A stretch of 64,000 nucleotides of DNA from an uncultured Alphaproteobacteria bacterium (GTDB lineage: Bacteria > Pseudomonadota > Alphaproteobacteria > Rhodobacterales > Rhodobacteraceae), in assembly GCA_902584635.1 (NCBI GenBank), contig CACIAQ010000003.1, positions 28,882-92,881 of the forward strand. The letters are read 5' to 3'. Position numbers and translations under genes: made by a program. The notes under the pieces were generated by a model. It ran no database searches, was not told where the DNA came from, and worked only from the letters and a program-made list of their open reading frames with translations. Positions 32,200-42,284 of this stretch are shown piece after piece. Each line of letters begins with the position of its first letter. Position 1 is the first letter of the stretch.

Positions 32200-33672
32200 C
32201 TAGCTCACTAAACCATAATTAATCATAAAATCTCTTATATAGCCAACGTAAAAAAACAAAAGGAATGAGATACTAGCTGTTATTGCGGGCGGTAGCCAAA
32301 CAAGTGCGCTCGGTTCTTTGAAACTTTTGATTTCGGTCTGGACTGTAGGGTTAAGATAAAAGCCCTTTGCAATTAATGGCAAAAGATAAGCGATATTCAA
32401 GAGGGAACTTGTTAATAGGACTAAAACCACAAATTGTTTGTCTGCCTCAAGAGATGCCAATATTAAAAACCATTTTGCCCAGGACCCACCGATCGGAGGA
32501 AGCCCTATTATAGATATGGCACCTATAAGAAAACTTAAAAACGTAATTGGCATCACCGTTCCCAATCCCTGCATATCACTTATATTTGTTTTCTTGGTTG
32601 CTACATAAATAGAACCGGCGCACATAAATAAAGTGATTTTCCCAAACGCATGGGTGACTATTTGTAGAGCTCCACCTAAAACGCCCAGACTATTCGCAAG
32701 AGAGAAAGCAAGCACAACATAAGCCAATTGACTTATTGTAGAATAAGCCAGTCGAGCTTTTAAATTATCTTTAGTCATAGCTATCAGAGAAGCAAATAAA
32801 ATTGAAAAACAAGCTACCCAGGTTAGCCAATCTGTTGCCCCAGATACTGACAAACTCTCAACCCCAAATATGTAAACACCTACTTTAAGAACTGTAAAAA
32901 CTCCCGCTTTAACCACAGCAACAGCATGCAGCAAAGCACTAACAGGTGTGGGCGCGACCATTGCAGCGGGTAGCCACCTATGGAACGGAAATAAAGCTGC
33001 TTTCCCGATCCCAAAAGCAAATAAACCGACAAGAAATGTTAATTCTAGTGATCCAAAGGAGCCATTTAATATTCCACCTTTTACAAAATCCAACGTACCA
33101 ACAGAAAAATAAATCCAAATTATTCCTAGCAACTGGAGACCAATTGACGTTCCTAATAGTATTGATAGGTAAACTCTTGCCCCTCTCAATGCTTCAGTCG
33201 AACCCTTATGGGCAACTAATGGAAAAGTAATTAGAGTAAGTATTTCATAGAATAGAAATAAGGTGAAAAGATTACCTGAGAATGAGATCCCCATAACACT
33301 GGCTATTGACACAGAAAAAAAGAAAAAGAACCTCGAATGGTTTTTCTCCTTTGCTCCTCTCATATATCCAATCGCGTAAATATGAGTCAGTATCCAAAGC
33401 CCTGAGGCCAACAATGAAAATATAATACCTAGAGGCTCAATATGAAAGGAAATATCAATCCCTGGCATTATAGTTGACAGCTTATATTGTGTTGCCTGTC
33501 CATCAAAGCCGAGAAAAATGTTTACACTAAAATAAAACGTTATCAGTGCGCTTAACAAAGTAACAGTATCCCTGACGTTTGGTTTTTTATTAAGAATTAA
33601 ATTTAACCCGCCTGCTAATGCCGGAGTAAAAACTGTTAAAAATATCAAAAACTCTACCGGCATAAAATACAC
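32200..33672 (-). CDS. Na+/H+ antiporter MrpD/A-like subunit
   Basis: Polytopic; LHAVAVVKAGVFTVLKV, KARLAYSTISQLAYVVLAF. Confidence 0.85.
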   Translation of the reverse strand: MYFMPVEFLIFLTVFTPALAGGLNLILNKKPNVRDTVTLLSALITFYFSVNIFLGFDGQATQYKLSTIMPGIDISFHIEPLGIIFSLLASGLWILTHIYAIGYMRGAKEKNHSRFFFFFSVSIASVMGISFSGNLFTLFLFYEILTLITFPLVAHKGSTEALRGARVYLSILLGTSIGLQLLGIIWIYFSVGTLDFVKGGILNGSFGSLELTFLVGLFAFGIGKAALFPFHRWLPAAMVAPTPVSALLHAVAVVKAGVFTVLKVGVYIFGVESLSVSGATDWLTWVACFSILFASLIAMTKDNLKARLAYSTISQLAYVVLAFSLANSLGVLGGALQIVTHAFGKITLFMCAGSIYVATKKTNISDMQGLGTVMPITFLSFLIGAISIIGLPPIGGSWAKWFLILASLEADKQFVVLVLLTSSLLNIAYLLPLIAKGFYLNPTVQTEIKSFKEPSALVWLPPAITASISFLLFFYVGYIRDFMINYGLVS

Positions 33673-33673
33673 C

Positions 33674-35173
33674 CTACTTAAAAAGAATTTCTGTGGCCAT
33701 GTTAGCTACATCCACAGTTAAACTAGTATTAATACCTAGAAAAATACAAAATAAAGCGAGTATCCATATAGGCATTAATATAAGAGCTCCTACTTCACTG
33801 TAAGACTCTGAACTATCTGAAAAGTATAAAACTTCAATTATCTTCCAAATATAGATAACTGCGAAGAGCGACGATGCGATAATGAGAACTGCTACTAACC
33901 AATACCCGGTTTCAAGTGCTGCTTCTAAAAGTAGCCATTTGCTAATAAAACCAGCCGTACCAGGCACGCCAATCAAGCTTAACCCCCCAATTACGAAAGC
34001 ACCTGAGGTAAACGGCATAGATTTTCCCAGACCTCTCAAACTTTTAATATATACATTTTTTGTATTAAGCATAAAAGCACCTAGCGACATAAATAGTGCT
34101 GCTTTAGTGAATCCATGATTAACCATATGCACTAATGAAGATGCAAGACCTTTTTGACTCATTAACGATAATCCAAGGAGCATATATCCTATTTGTGCCA
34201 GGCTAGAATAAGCGAGTAGCTTCTTCAAGTTCTGTTTGAAAATGGCAATGACTGATGCCGCAATCATTGCGATTACTGCAAGAGGCATTAAAAGGAGAAA
34301 AAAGAGCTCATTGACAAAGTTATCTTCATAATTGAACACAGAAAATACAAATCGGATTAGAACATAAAGTGCAACTTTGGTCGCAGTTGCAGCCAAAAAG
34401 CAGGTAACTACTGTAGGTGCAAAGGTATAAGCGTTAGGCAACCAAACATGAAGAGGAACCATAGCAAGCTTAAGTCCCATCCCTACAACAATAAAGGCGA
34501 ATCCCGCTTGAATAGTTCTGTTATCACCTAATTGGCTAACTCTTTCCGCGATGTCGATCATATTTAGAGATCCAGTCGCCATGTATATATACCCAATGCC
34601 AATTACAAAAAAAGTTGCACCAATAGTGCCCATTATTAGATAATTAAAGGACGCGGAGAGTGCCCTTCTATCAAGAAAGGCCCCCTGCGCTACCAAAACA
34701 TAGGTGGACAAACTTGAAATCTCTAAAAAGACAAAAACGTTAAAAATATCTGCTGTTGCTACTACACCTAACAAACCGGTAAGGCATAAAAGAAAGCAGG
34801 AGTAGAACAAAGTATGTTTTTCTTCAGGAATTTCTGCGTAAAGTGAAGAATACGAAAAGATCAGAACAATTGCACTTATAATCGATATGAGGAATAATAA
34901 TATAGCGTTGGCTGCGTCTATTCTGTATTCAATTCCGATTGGTGGTATCCATCCGCCAAGGTAATAGGTGAGAACGCTGCCGTCACTAACAGCTTGTACC
35001 AGTAAGATTGATATAAATAGACACGCTAAAGTACCTACAAAGCTTAGCAACCAAGACAATGTCTTATTGTTAAGTACAACCAATATAGGTGCTATCAACA
35101 TTGGAGTAATCACCTGTAAAATTGGTAAATGATTAACCAACTCTAAAGTGCCCTGTTTAATTTCTGAAGCCAT
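33674..35173 (-). CDS. mrpD: Na+/H+ antiporter subunit D
   Basis: FVFLEISSLSTYVLVAQG, MGLKLAMVPLHVWLPNAYTFAPT, KKLLAYSSLAQIGYMLLGL. Confidence 0.85.
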   Translation of the reverse strand: MASEIKQGTLELVNHLPILQVITPMLIAPILVVLNNKTLSWLLSFVGTLACLFISILLVQAVSDGSVLTYYLGGWIPPIGIEYRIDAANAILLFLISIISAIVLIFSYSSLYAEIPEEKHTLFYSCFLLCLTGLLGVVATADIFNVFVFLEISSLSTYVLVAQGAFLDRRALSASFNYLIMGTIGATFFVIGIGYIYMATGSLNMIDIAERVSQLGDNRTIQAGFAFIVVGMGLKLAMVPLHVWLPNAYTFAPTVVTCFLAATATKVALYVLIRFVFSVFNYEDNFVNELFFLLLMPLAVIAMIAASVIAIFKQNLKKLLAYSSLAQIGYMLLGLSLMSQKGLASSLVHMVNHGFTKAALFMSLGAFMLNTKNVYIKSLRGLGKSMPFTSGAFVIGGLSLIGVPGTAGFISKWLLLEAALETGYWLVAVLIIASSLFAVIYIWKIIEVLYFSDSSESYSEVGALILMPIWILALFCIFLGINTSLTVDVANMATEILFK

Positions 35174-35598
35174 TAACTATTGGTCTCCAAGACATTATTT
35201 CTATTGTATTTCTTTAGGTCTTTTTGATCCATTTTTTGTATATCATCTTCTTCAACCGTGTCATACTCTTCTCTAATTTTTATTATTAAAGCTAAACCTA
35301 AAGCAGTAGTGGCAATACCAACAACAATTGCGGTAAGAATAAGAACATGTGGAAGCGGGTTAGAATATATAACTGCAGAATCATCAGCGGACTTATCAAG
35401 CAGAATTGGTGCCGTACCACCCTTCATTTTCCCTATTGATATATAAAACATAAAAACTGATGTTTGGAAAATATTTAATCCCACAATCTTCTTGATCAGA
35501 TTCCCTCTTGAAACAACTATAAAGAGACCCGAGAGCATGAGTATAATGAATAACCAGTAAGGCAAGTGCCCATATATGAAGCTAAAATTACTGTCCAT
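35173..35598 (-). CDS. mrpC: Na+/H+ antiporter subunit C (NuoK-like)
   Basis: GHLPYWLFIILMLSGLFIVVSRGNLIKKIVGLNIFQTSVFMFYIS, PHVLILTAIVVGIATTALGLAL. Confidence 0.85.
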   Translation of the reverse strand: MDSNFSFIYGHLPYWLFIILMLSGLFIVVSRGNLIKKIVGLNIFQTSVFMFYISIGKMKGGTAPILLDKSADDSAVIYSNPLPHVLILTAIVVGIATTALGLALIIKIREEYDTVEEDDIQKMDQKDLKKYNRNNVLETNS

Positions 35599-35601
35599 GG
35601 C

Positions 35602-36078
35602 TTACCACTCTTTATCGTCTAAATGCGGAGTGCGACCAGCAAAGCTATAATAGATGGCAATCATTACAAAAGTCACTGTTATCCCAACACCCAGCTCAAC
35701 CAATATGATACCATAATGTTGCCCATGTTTTGGGTGTTCGGGGCTAATTGCGTGATAGTTTAAAAATTCAAATCCAAAGATAATTGAGAAAAAACCCGTT
35801 AGTGCGTATAGTAATACTCCCACCGCTGCCGCCTTCTGTGCAAACCAAATAGGCATGACTTTTTGTACATTCTCTAGGCCCATGACTATACCATAAAGGA
35901 TAAATGCAGCCGCGATGATAACACCGGCTTGGAAACCTCCTCCAGGAGAGTAATCTCCATGAAATTGCACATACAGTCCGAACAAAACGATAACTCCGAC
36001 CATAAATTTTGTAATAACTTTTAAAATTAAATGATGTTTCATAGTCTCACTCTTTATGTTTTCTTCCTTTGAGACCAC
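35602..36078 (-). CDS. mrpB: Na+/H+ antiporter subunit B (MnhB-related)
   Basis: GLYVQFHGDYSPGGGFQAGVIIAAAFILYG. Confidence 0.85.
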   Translation of the reverse strand: MVSKEENIKSETMKHHLILKVITKFMVGVIVLFGLYVQFHGDYSPGGGFQAGVIIAAAFILYGIVMGLENVQKVMPIWFAQKAAAVGVLLYALTGFFSIIFGFEFLNYHAISPEHPKHGQHYGIILVELGVGITVTFVMIAIYYSFAGRTPHLDDKEW

Positions 36079-36550
36079 TTAATAATAGGATGACTCCGAG
36101 ACCTGCTGTCAGTACAACCACCGTTTCGCCTAGCGTATCATATCCTCTATAACTGGCCAATATACCTGTTACGACATTTGGTATTCCCATATCTTCATAA
36201 GTGATACTCAGATACGTGGATCCAAGATGTAATTGAGCAGGTGAGTCAAAAGCTCCAAAATTCGGCATATCAAGAGTTCCATAAATTAGCAAAACACCAA
36301 CAAGGCAAACAACTACAAGTGGTAATATAATAGGTCTCTTTGTCTCTTTCTGAACACGAACCGTGAGCGCCATTGTTGCAAGCATCAAAACAGTAGACAC
36401 TCCTGCCCCGACAGCGGCTTCTGTAAAGGCGACGTCGACCGCATCCATTACCACAAAAAGCATTGCAGAGACCAAGCTAAATGCGCCTGACAACATTATT
36501 ACTGCAAACAGATGCTTTAACGTCAATGCCATAATGGCGATGGTTACCAA
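36047..36550 (-). CDS. MrpA C-terminal-domain-like / hydrogenase subunit MbhD-type protein (DUF4040)
   Basis: VMDAVDVAFTEAAVGAGVSTVLMLATMAL; PNVVTGILASYRGYDTLGETVVVLTAGLGVILLL. Confidence 0.75.
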   Translation of the reverse strand: MVTIAIMALTLKHLFAVIMLSGAFSLVSAMLFVVMDAVDVAFTEAAVGAGVSTVLMLATMALTVRVQKETKRPIILPLVVVCLVGVLLIYGTLDMPNFGAFDSPAQLHLGSTYLSITYEDMGIPNVVTGILASYRGYDTLGETVVVLTAGLGVILLLSGLKGRKHKE

Positions 36551-36582
36551 AACTATGAAGAAACATATTATAATAAATAACT

Positions 36583-36897
36583 CTATTTTCTTTCCCCCTT
36601 CTTTTTTTTGTATCCAAGAGTAACAAATGCTGCATTAGCTATGGCATGCGAAGCAGTAGGTGAAGAAATAAAAATAAATATAGCTATAGCTAAAAGTTTA
36701 AAAAAGACCCATATGGTCGTGACATGGAACATCATTCCGAAAATTAAAAATAGCACGCCTCCTGTATCACTAATAGATGCGCCGTGAAGTCTTGACCAAA
36801 AATCAGGTAACCTTATTAAGCCCAAGCTTCCAGTTAAAAGCAAAAAAGATCCTAAGAGGATAAAAATCCAACTACATATTTCTATAAACAAACTCAT
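36583..36897 (-). CDS. mrpG: Na+/H+ antiporter subunit G
   Basis: LLTGSLGLIRLPDFWSRLHGASISDTGGVLFLIFGM. Confidence 0.85.
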   Translation of the reverse strand: MSLFIEICSWIFILLGSFLLLTGSLGLIRLPDFWSRLHGASISDTGGVLFLIFGMMFHVTTIWVFFKLLAIAIFIFISSPTASHAIANAAFVTLGYKKKKGERK

Positions 36898-37181
36898 TGC
36901 GCTTTCTTCCTACTCAAAGCTTTTTTGTCACCAATTTCTTTATATCTAAAGAATTTGAGAATTGCTATTGTGCCAATAAAATTTAGCAGCGCATATAATA
37001 AGGCAATATCGAGAAAATCGGGTCTGCCAAATAAAAAACCAACGACGCTTATCATTAGAACAGCTAGCGTGCCAAATGCATTTAACGCTAGAACTCTGTC
37101 ATATAATGTTGGGCCTAGGAATAATCGTATGAGTACCATTATAAATGAAATAAGGATTGAGATGGTTGCTACATAAAACAT
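36894..37181 (-). CDS. mrpF: Na+/H+ antiporter subunit F
   Basis: RLFLGPTLYDRVLALNAFGTLAVLMI...DIALLYALLNFIGTIAILKFF. Confidence 0.85.
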   Translation of the reverse strand: MFYVATISILISFIMVLIRLFLGPTLYDRVLALNAFGTLAVLMISVVGFLFGRPDFLDIALLYALLNFIGTIAILKFFRYKEIGDKKALSRKKAQ

Positions 37182-37184
37182 AAT

Positions 37185-37664
37185 TTATGAACCCTTTCTC
37201 TCGCATCTACTTACTCTCTTACCCATATCTTCTATTTCATCTTTAGTGCTACCAGAGAAATTTAGGGAGTGTACCAAAAGACTGTTTTTCTCAGTCTCAA
37301 CTGTTATAGTCCCTGGAGTAAGTGTTATAGAGTTTGCGAATATTACCTGAGCCGCTTCACTTTTAGGAGATAAGGGTACATCAAACATATTTTGTTTAAT
37401 CTTTATTTGTGGACTTAATATTGTCTTAGTCACTGCAATATTAGACTTCAATATTTCCTTTATGAGCCAAAAGCAATAAGTGACAAAGCTTAATAAATTC
37501 ATTTGGAACTTAATAGGGGTTTCATCAAATATGCGCATACGTTGTAGTATATATAAGACGATCAAAACTGATATAACACCAAAAGATAACAACAGAAAAT
37601 CAAAATGCCCTGAAAAGGAAATCCAAATCAGACCATATAAGATTGCTAATACAAAGATTTTCAA
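37185..37664 (-). CDS. mrpE: Na+/H+ antiporter subunit E
   Basis: LIKEILKSNIAVTKTILSPQ...FANSITLTPGTITVE. Confidence 0.85.
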   Translation of the reverse strand: MKIFVLAILYGLIWISFSGHFDFLLLSFGVISVLIVLYILQRMRIFDETPIKFQMNLLSFVTYCFWLIKEILKSNIAVTKTILSPQIKIKQNMFDVPLSPKSEAAQVIFANSITLTPGTITVETEKNSLLVHSLNFSGSTKDEIEDMGKRVSRCERKGS

Positions 37665-37756
37665 AATAATTTTGACCTATTTAAAAATAAAGGAATGCCG
37701 TAAACATATATTTAAATTATTAATAATAAATAAGTAAATTAAAACAAGAGATTTAT

Positions 37757-38602
37757 ATGAATAATACTGAACTCGCTGATCATACAATTGAACTAAATGA
37801 TCTCAAAATCTCAAATAAGCACCCATTGACACTTATTTCTGGTCCATGCCAGCTTGAAAGCCTCGAGCATGCTATGATGATCGCCGAAAAATTAATAGAA
37901 ATCTGTGACCGTAATGCTATCAACTTTGTCTTTAAATCGTCATTTGACAAGGCCAACCGAACTTCACATTTATCAAAGCGTGGTCTTGGAATTGACGAAA
38001 GTCTTAAAATCTTTCAAAAATTGAAGAGCAGTCTAAATATCTCCACATTGACAGACATACACACACCCGAACAATGCGAGCTTGTAGCAAAGGAGGTTGA
38101 TATTCTGCAAATACCTGCTTTTCTATGCCGACAGACGGATTTAATTATCGCAGCAAGTAAAACAAATAAACCCGTCAATATAAAGAAGGGGCAATTTATA
38201 TCCCCCCCTGAGATGCAGCAGGTGGCTGAAAAATTCATGTCTACAGGTAACGAAAATTTACTCCTTTGTGAAAGAGGCACTACCTTTGGCTACAATGATT
38301 TGGTTTGCGACATGCGTTCCCTAGAAATTCTTAGAAAAAGTGGGTTCCCAACCATTTTAGATATTACTCATTCTATTCAACAACCAGGAGGAAAAGGATC
38401 AGAGAGTGGTGGCTCAAGAGAGTTCATTGAAACTTTAGCAAAAGCGGGTACAGCAGTTGGTATTGCGGGTGTGTTTATTGAGACCCATGAAAAACCTGAG
38501 ACAGCGCCCTCAGATGGTGCTTCTATGCTTCCTCTAGACCAATTATCAGCGTTATTAAGAAAAATCAAAGCAATTGATAATGTCGTAAAATCTTTTGACT
38601 GA
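37757..38602 (+). CDS. kdsA: 3-deoxy-8-phosphooctulonate synthase
   Basis: LISGPCQLESLEHAMMIAEKL, FKSSFDKANRTS, DITHSIQQPGG. Confidence 0.95.
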   Translation: MNNTELADHTIELNDLKISNKHPLTLISGPCQLESLEHAMMIAEKLIEICDRNAINFVFKSSFDKANRTSHLSKRGLGIDESLKIFQKLKSSLNISTLTDIHTPEQCELVAKEVDILQIPAFLCRQTDLIIAASKTNKPVNIKKGQFISPPEMQQVAEKFMSTGNENLLLCERGTTFGYNDLVCDMRSLEILRKSGFPTILDITHSIQQPGGKGSESGGSREFIETLAKAGTAVGIAGVFIETHEKPETAPSDGASMLPLDQLSALLRKIKAIDNVVKSFD

Positions 38603-38655
38603 GCTACAATTAATTTTCTTGAATCATATGCACTAAGATATTAAAACAGAACTGT

Positions 38656-38730
38656 TGGGGTGTAGCCAAGCGGTAAGGCAGCGGGTTTTGATCCCGTGTA
38701 CCGTAGGTTCGAATCCTACCACCCCAGCCA
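38656..38730 (+). tRNA. tRNA-Gln (anticodon TTG), apparent attachment locus of the downstream array
   Basis: TGGGGTGTAGCCAAGCGGTAAGGCAGCGGGTTTTGATCCCGTGTACCGTAGGTTCGAATCCTACCACCCCAGCCA; complete cloverleaf with encoded CCA. Confidence 0.97.
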
Positions 38731-38829
38731 TTTCTTAAATGCAATAATTTACCCTTTTTATTTACCTTTACCGTTTGTTGGATTGTTCCCAGTCTACTCT
38801 TGGGGTCTTGCCAATAATCTTCCTAATAT

Positions 38830-39759
38830 CTATTGTGTCACTATTTCTCTTAATATTTTGAGTAGCCAAAGGTGCAATGGACTTTTTGCATCACGAACAT
38901 GCCTCACTGCATGAATTTGAAATTCTCCGCCTTCAATTGGCAGATCTCTATATGCAATATCAAATTTCTGGCCATTATCTTCTGCTACTCTTTTTGGCAG
39001 AGTCACGACTAGATCGGAATTTTCCAATATTGATAACGCTGGAAAAAGTGATGGAACAATTGTTTGAATGTCTATTTTTAAGCCTTGAAGATCCAAAGCA
39101 TGATCTAATAAATTTTTAATTCGCCCATAAGGGGATATTAAAAGGTGTTTTTCTTTAGCGATTTTCTCAAGAGTTAGCTTTCCTTTAAATATGCTATGAT
39201 CTTTGCGAGCAGCTAAAACATAATGTTCGCTGTGAAGTTTTTCAGCAATATAGGTTTTTCTTCCTCGTATTGGAAAATTGAAGTAGCCAATTGAAAGATC
39301 GATTTGCCCCTGGGATAATGCGTGAATTGCTCCATCGCTGTGGAGTGGGAAGGCATGTATATTGATGTTTGGACTGACTAAACGTAGCTTAGCAACAAGT
39401 TTAGGAATGATGTTGGTTAATTCATAATCAAATGCACCGATCCGCAAATCTGTTGTTGCTGAATTTGGAAAAAATTGCTCTGATCCCTCAATTGTTTGTG
39501 AAATTAAGCGGATTATATTTTCAACTTTTGGTTCTAATTCGCGTGCAAGTGCCGTTGGCTCCAATCCATGAGCACGACGCAGAAATAACGGGTCCTTAAA
39601 TAGAATTCGAAGTCGCTTTAATGCGTGGCTGACAGCTGGTTGTGTTAACCCCATTTCTTTTGCTACTGCTGTGGCCTTTTTATGCCGCATTGTTCTAAGA
39701 AAAACGAGTAGCATTGTGCTATCAATTAGTCTGATATTAATGTCATTTATATCTGTCAT
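38830..39759 (-). CDS. LysR-family transcriptional regulator
   Basis: MLLVFLRTMRHKKATAVAKEMGLTQPAVSHALKRLRILFKDPLFLRRAHGLEPT. Confidence 0.9.
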   Translation of the reverse strand: MTDINDINIRLIDSTMLLVFLRTMRHKKATAVAKEMGLTQPAVSHALKRLRILFKDPLFLRRAHGLEPTALARELEPKVENIIRLISQTIEGSEQFFPNSATTDLRIGAFDYELTNIIPKLVAKLRLVSPNINIHAFPLHSDGAIHALSQGQIDLSIGYFNFPIRGRKTYIAEKLHSEHYVLAARKDHSIFKGKLTLEKIAKEKHLLISPYGRIKNLLDHALDLQGLKIDIQTIVPSLFPALSILENSDLVVTLPKRVAEDNGQKFDIAYRDLPIEGGEFQIHAVRHVRDAKSPLHLWLLKILREIVTQ

Positions 39760-39908
39760 ATACCTAATTCATTATATAAAAAGTCTGAAATGGTCTATTT
39801 TTTTTTAGTATTTGTATCAATTATCGACTCTAGAGAAGAATCCACGTCTAGATCGAGAAAAAGTTTTCTAGTTTTTAATAGTGCAATCGAGGAAAATGGA
39901 GAAAAAAG

Positions 39909-41153
39909 ATGTTTTTAAAAAAATTAATTCTGACAAGTGCCGTAGCTACCTTAATTTGCTCGGCGGCATTTGCTAAAGACTGTGGCCCTTCTGGACAGTC
40001 AATTCGAATTCTTGCTAGTGACTTCCCTGCTATACATGCTGTCGCTGGAACAGCTGAGGAAAATTGTGCAGCTAGCGCGTCAGAGTTCACACGGAATCAT
40101 ACAACAGAAGCCCGTCAAATAATGAATGCTGCTCTAACACCAAATCCAGCTGAGTATACTAGCGTTATTGTAGCAAATTCTACCCTAACACAGCTTATGA
40201 ACGATGGCTTAGTTCGTCCTCTTAATGATTTGGTTGAAAAATATGGAGCTGATCTACCAAAGAATCTAATGATTACGATTGATGACAACATCATGGCTGT
40301 TGCTTTCATGGCCAACTCACAACATCTATTCTCCCGTAAGGATATTCTTGAAAAAGCCGGCATAAATAGTATCCCTGGCACGTACAGTGAGATGATTGCC
40401 GCAGCCCAAGCTATTCGTAAAGCGGGTATCATGGAATATCCAATCGTTATGAATATGAAAACAGGATGGAATGTTGGTGAGTCGTTTAACCTAGTTTTCC
40501 TTGCGCATGGAGGTGAGTTCTTTAAGCCTGGTACCGCTGAACCTACTGTTAATAGTGCAGCCGGTATTGCAGCTTTAAACACGCTCAAGGCGTTAGTTGA
40601 ATATGCACACCCCGATCATTTAACACAGGCCTCCAATGAAACTCAGGCAATATGGGAAGCTGGAGACGCTGCACTAGGAATTATGTGGGGATCTCGAGGA
40701 TCGGTGATTTTGGATGATGAAGGGTCATCAGAACAAGTGACATCAAATACTGTTCTTTCTTCAGCTCCATCAGTTAAGCCAGGTGGTATACCCGGTGCGA
40801 CACTGTGGTGGGATGGTTTTACTATTTCGAAAAACGTATCGGATGCAGAAGCAGAAGCTACATTTGCCGCTCTGGCAAGCTCATTGAACTCGGATATGGT
40901 TGCCGCCAATAACGATGATGCAATTTGGTTGCTCGAAGGCTTTAAGCCGGGTGCGGCTGCGGAAGGCGTATCTGCGACTGCTAAAGGTGGTGCGGTTCCA
41001 TACCCAATGCTTCCACAAATTGGGTTGTTGCACAATGCGCTAGGCTCAGAGTTATCAGAGTTCCTTAAAGGTAACGAAAGTGCAGAAAAAGCCCTTGCAG
41101 ATGTCGAAGCAGCTTATGTGACAGCTGCAAAAGAAAAAGGATTTCTTCAGTAG
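39909..41153 (+). CDS. ABC transporter extracellular solute-binding protein (sugar/family 1 type)
   Basis: Signal peptide; LMNDGLVRPLNDLVEKYG, WWDGFTISKNV; followed by two permeases. Confidence 0.85.
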   Translation: MFLKKLILTSAVATLICSAAFAKDCGPSGQSIRILASDFPAIHAVAGTAEENCAASASEFTRNHTTEARQIMNAALTPNPAEYTSVIVANSTLTQLMNDGLVRPLNDLVEKYGADLPKNLMITIDDNIMAVAFMANSQHLFSRKDILEKAGINSIPGTYSEMIAAAQAIRKAGIMEYPIVMNMKTGWNVGESFNLVFLAHGGEFFKPGTAEPTVNSAAGIAALNTLKALVEYAHPDHLTQASNETQAIWEAGDAALGIMWGSRGSVILDDEGSSEQVTSNTVLSSAPSVKPGGIPGATLWWDGFTISKNVSDAEAEATFAALASSLNSDMVAANNDDAIWLLEGFKPGAAAEGVSATAKGGAVPYPMLPQIGLLHNALGSELSEFLKGNESAEKALADVEAAYVTAAKEKGFLQ

Positions 41154-41242
41154 GTTCGTTTAACTGGAGAGAACTTGGTGAGGGGGATCGTTAAAACTCC
41201 AGTCCCCCCCACCGTGTTTTTGTTTAAAAACGGATGTAAAGG

Positions 41243-42274
41243 GTGAAACACCGTACTTTTTTTTGGTTCATACTACCTACGCTTTCGGCAATGATTTTGT
41301 TCATTGCAATTCCTATAGGTTCCGCTTTTGTGCAATCTCTTTTTATACAGCATGACCAGGTATTAGTTTTGTCGAAAAATTGTGGTCCTTTTGGCTGTAG
41401 GGAGACAACTTCAGTGGATATCGAAGCAACCAAGGAGCTGCGTCAAGATTCACCGTTAGGTAAGTTTAATGGCATAGGTACTTATCTAAACCGCTCACAT
41501 CTAGCATTTGCTGAAGTTGGTAATGCTTGGGCAGTCTCACGGACCTTTAGTGGCTTCCTAAACGAAGTCTTAGATCTTCCTTTCTATGGTGCCTTAATGT
41601 TCACATTAACGTATACTGCCGTTGTTACGCCGTTGGTTTTGCTACTGGGTTTGGCAATTGCTATTGGGGTCAACGGCTTACCAAATATAATAAAGGGACC
41701 ATCCATATTTGTCTCACTTTTGCCGTTCCTAGTAACACCACTGGTTGGATCTTTGATTTTATTTTGGATGGTTGATGGAGATGGAATTATTGGGGCCACT
41801 ATTCAACTGATTTTCAATGATCCGGACCTAAGCCTCAAAGCTTCAACTGGGTTGACCTGGACTATGTTAATTGTCTACGGAATATGGCATACGCTCCCAT
41901 TTAGTTTTATAGTGTTTTATGCTGGTCTCCAAACTGTCCCAGTTGATACGCTAGAGGCTGCTGAGATTGACGGAGCTACAAAGTGGCAGTGCACAGTTTA
42001 CGTCGTAGTCCCCCACCTAGTACCATTGATTACCTTTGTTACATTGATGCTGTTGATGGATAACTTTAGAGTCTTTGAACCGATTGTAAGCTTTTCAGCT
42101 GAAGCACACGCTCGGTCACTTAGCTGGATCATTTTTAATGATCTTCGTGAGAGTGGAAACCCCCTTTATGGATCAGCTGGGGCAACATCGATTTTGACAA
42201 TTATTGGGGTAATCTTCCTGTTGACACCAGTTCTGATCCGTAATTGGCGAGATTTTAAGCTTAGGAGGCTATGA
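41243..42274 (+). CDS. ABC transporter permease (MalF-like)
   Basis: EAAEIDGATKWQCTVYVVVPHLVPLITFVTLM EAA loop. Confidence 0.88.
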   Translation: MKHRTFFWFILPTLSAMILFIAIPIGSAFVQSLFIQHDQVLVLSKNCGPFGCRETTSVDIEATKELRQDSPLGKFNGIGTYLNRSHLAFAEVGNAWAVSRTFSGFLNEVLDLPFYGALMFTLTYTAVVTPLVLLLGLAIAIGVNGLPNIIKGPSIFVSLLPFLVTPLVGSLILFWMVDGDGIIGATIQLIFNDPDLSLKASTGLTWTMLIVYGIWHTLPFSFIVFYAGLQTVPVDTLEAAEIDGATKWQCTVYVVVPHLVPLITFVTLMLLMDNFRVFEPIVSFSAEAHARSLSWIIFNDLRESGNPLYGSAGATSILTIIGVIFLLTPVLIRNWRDFKLRRL

Positions 42275-42284
42275 AACTACTATC

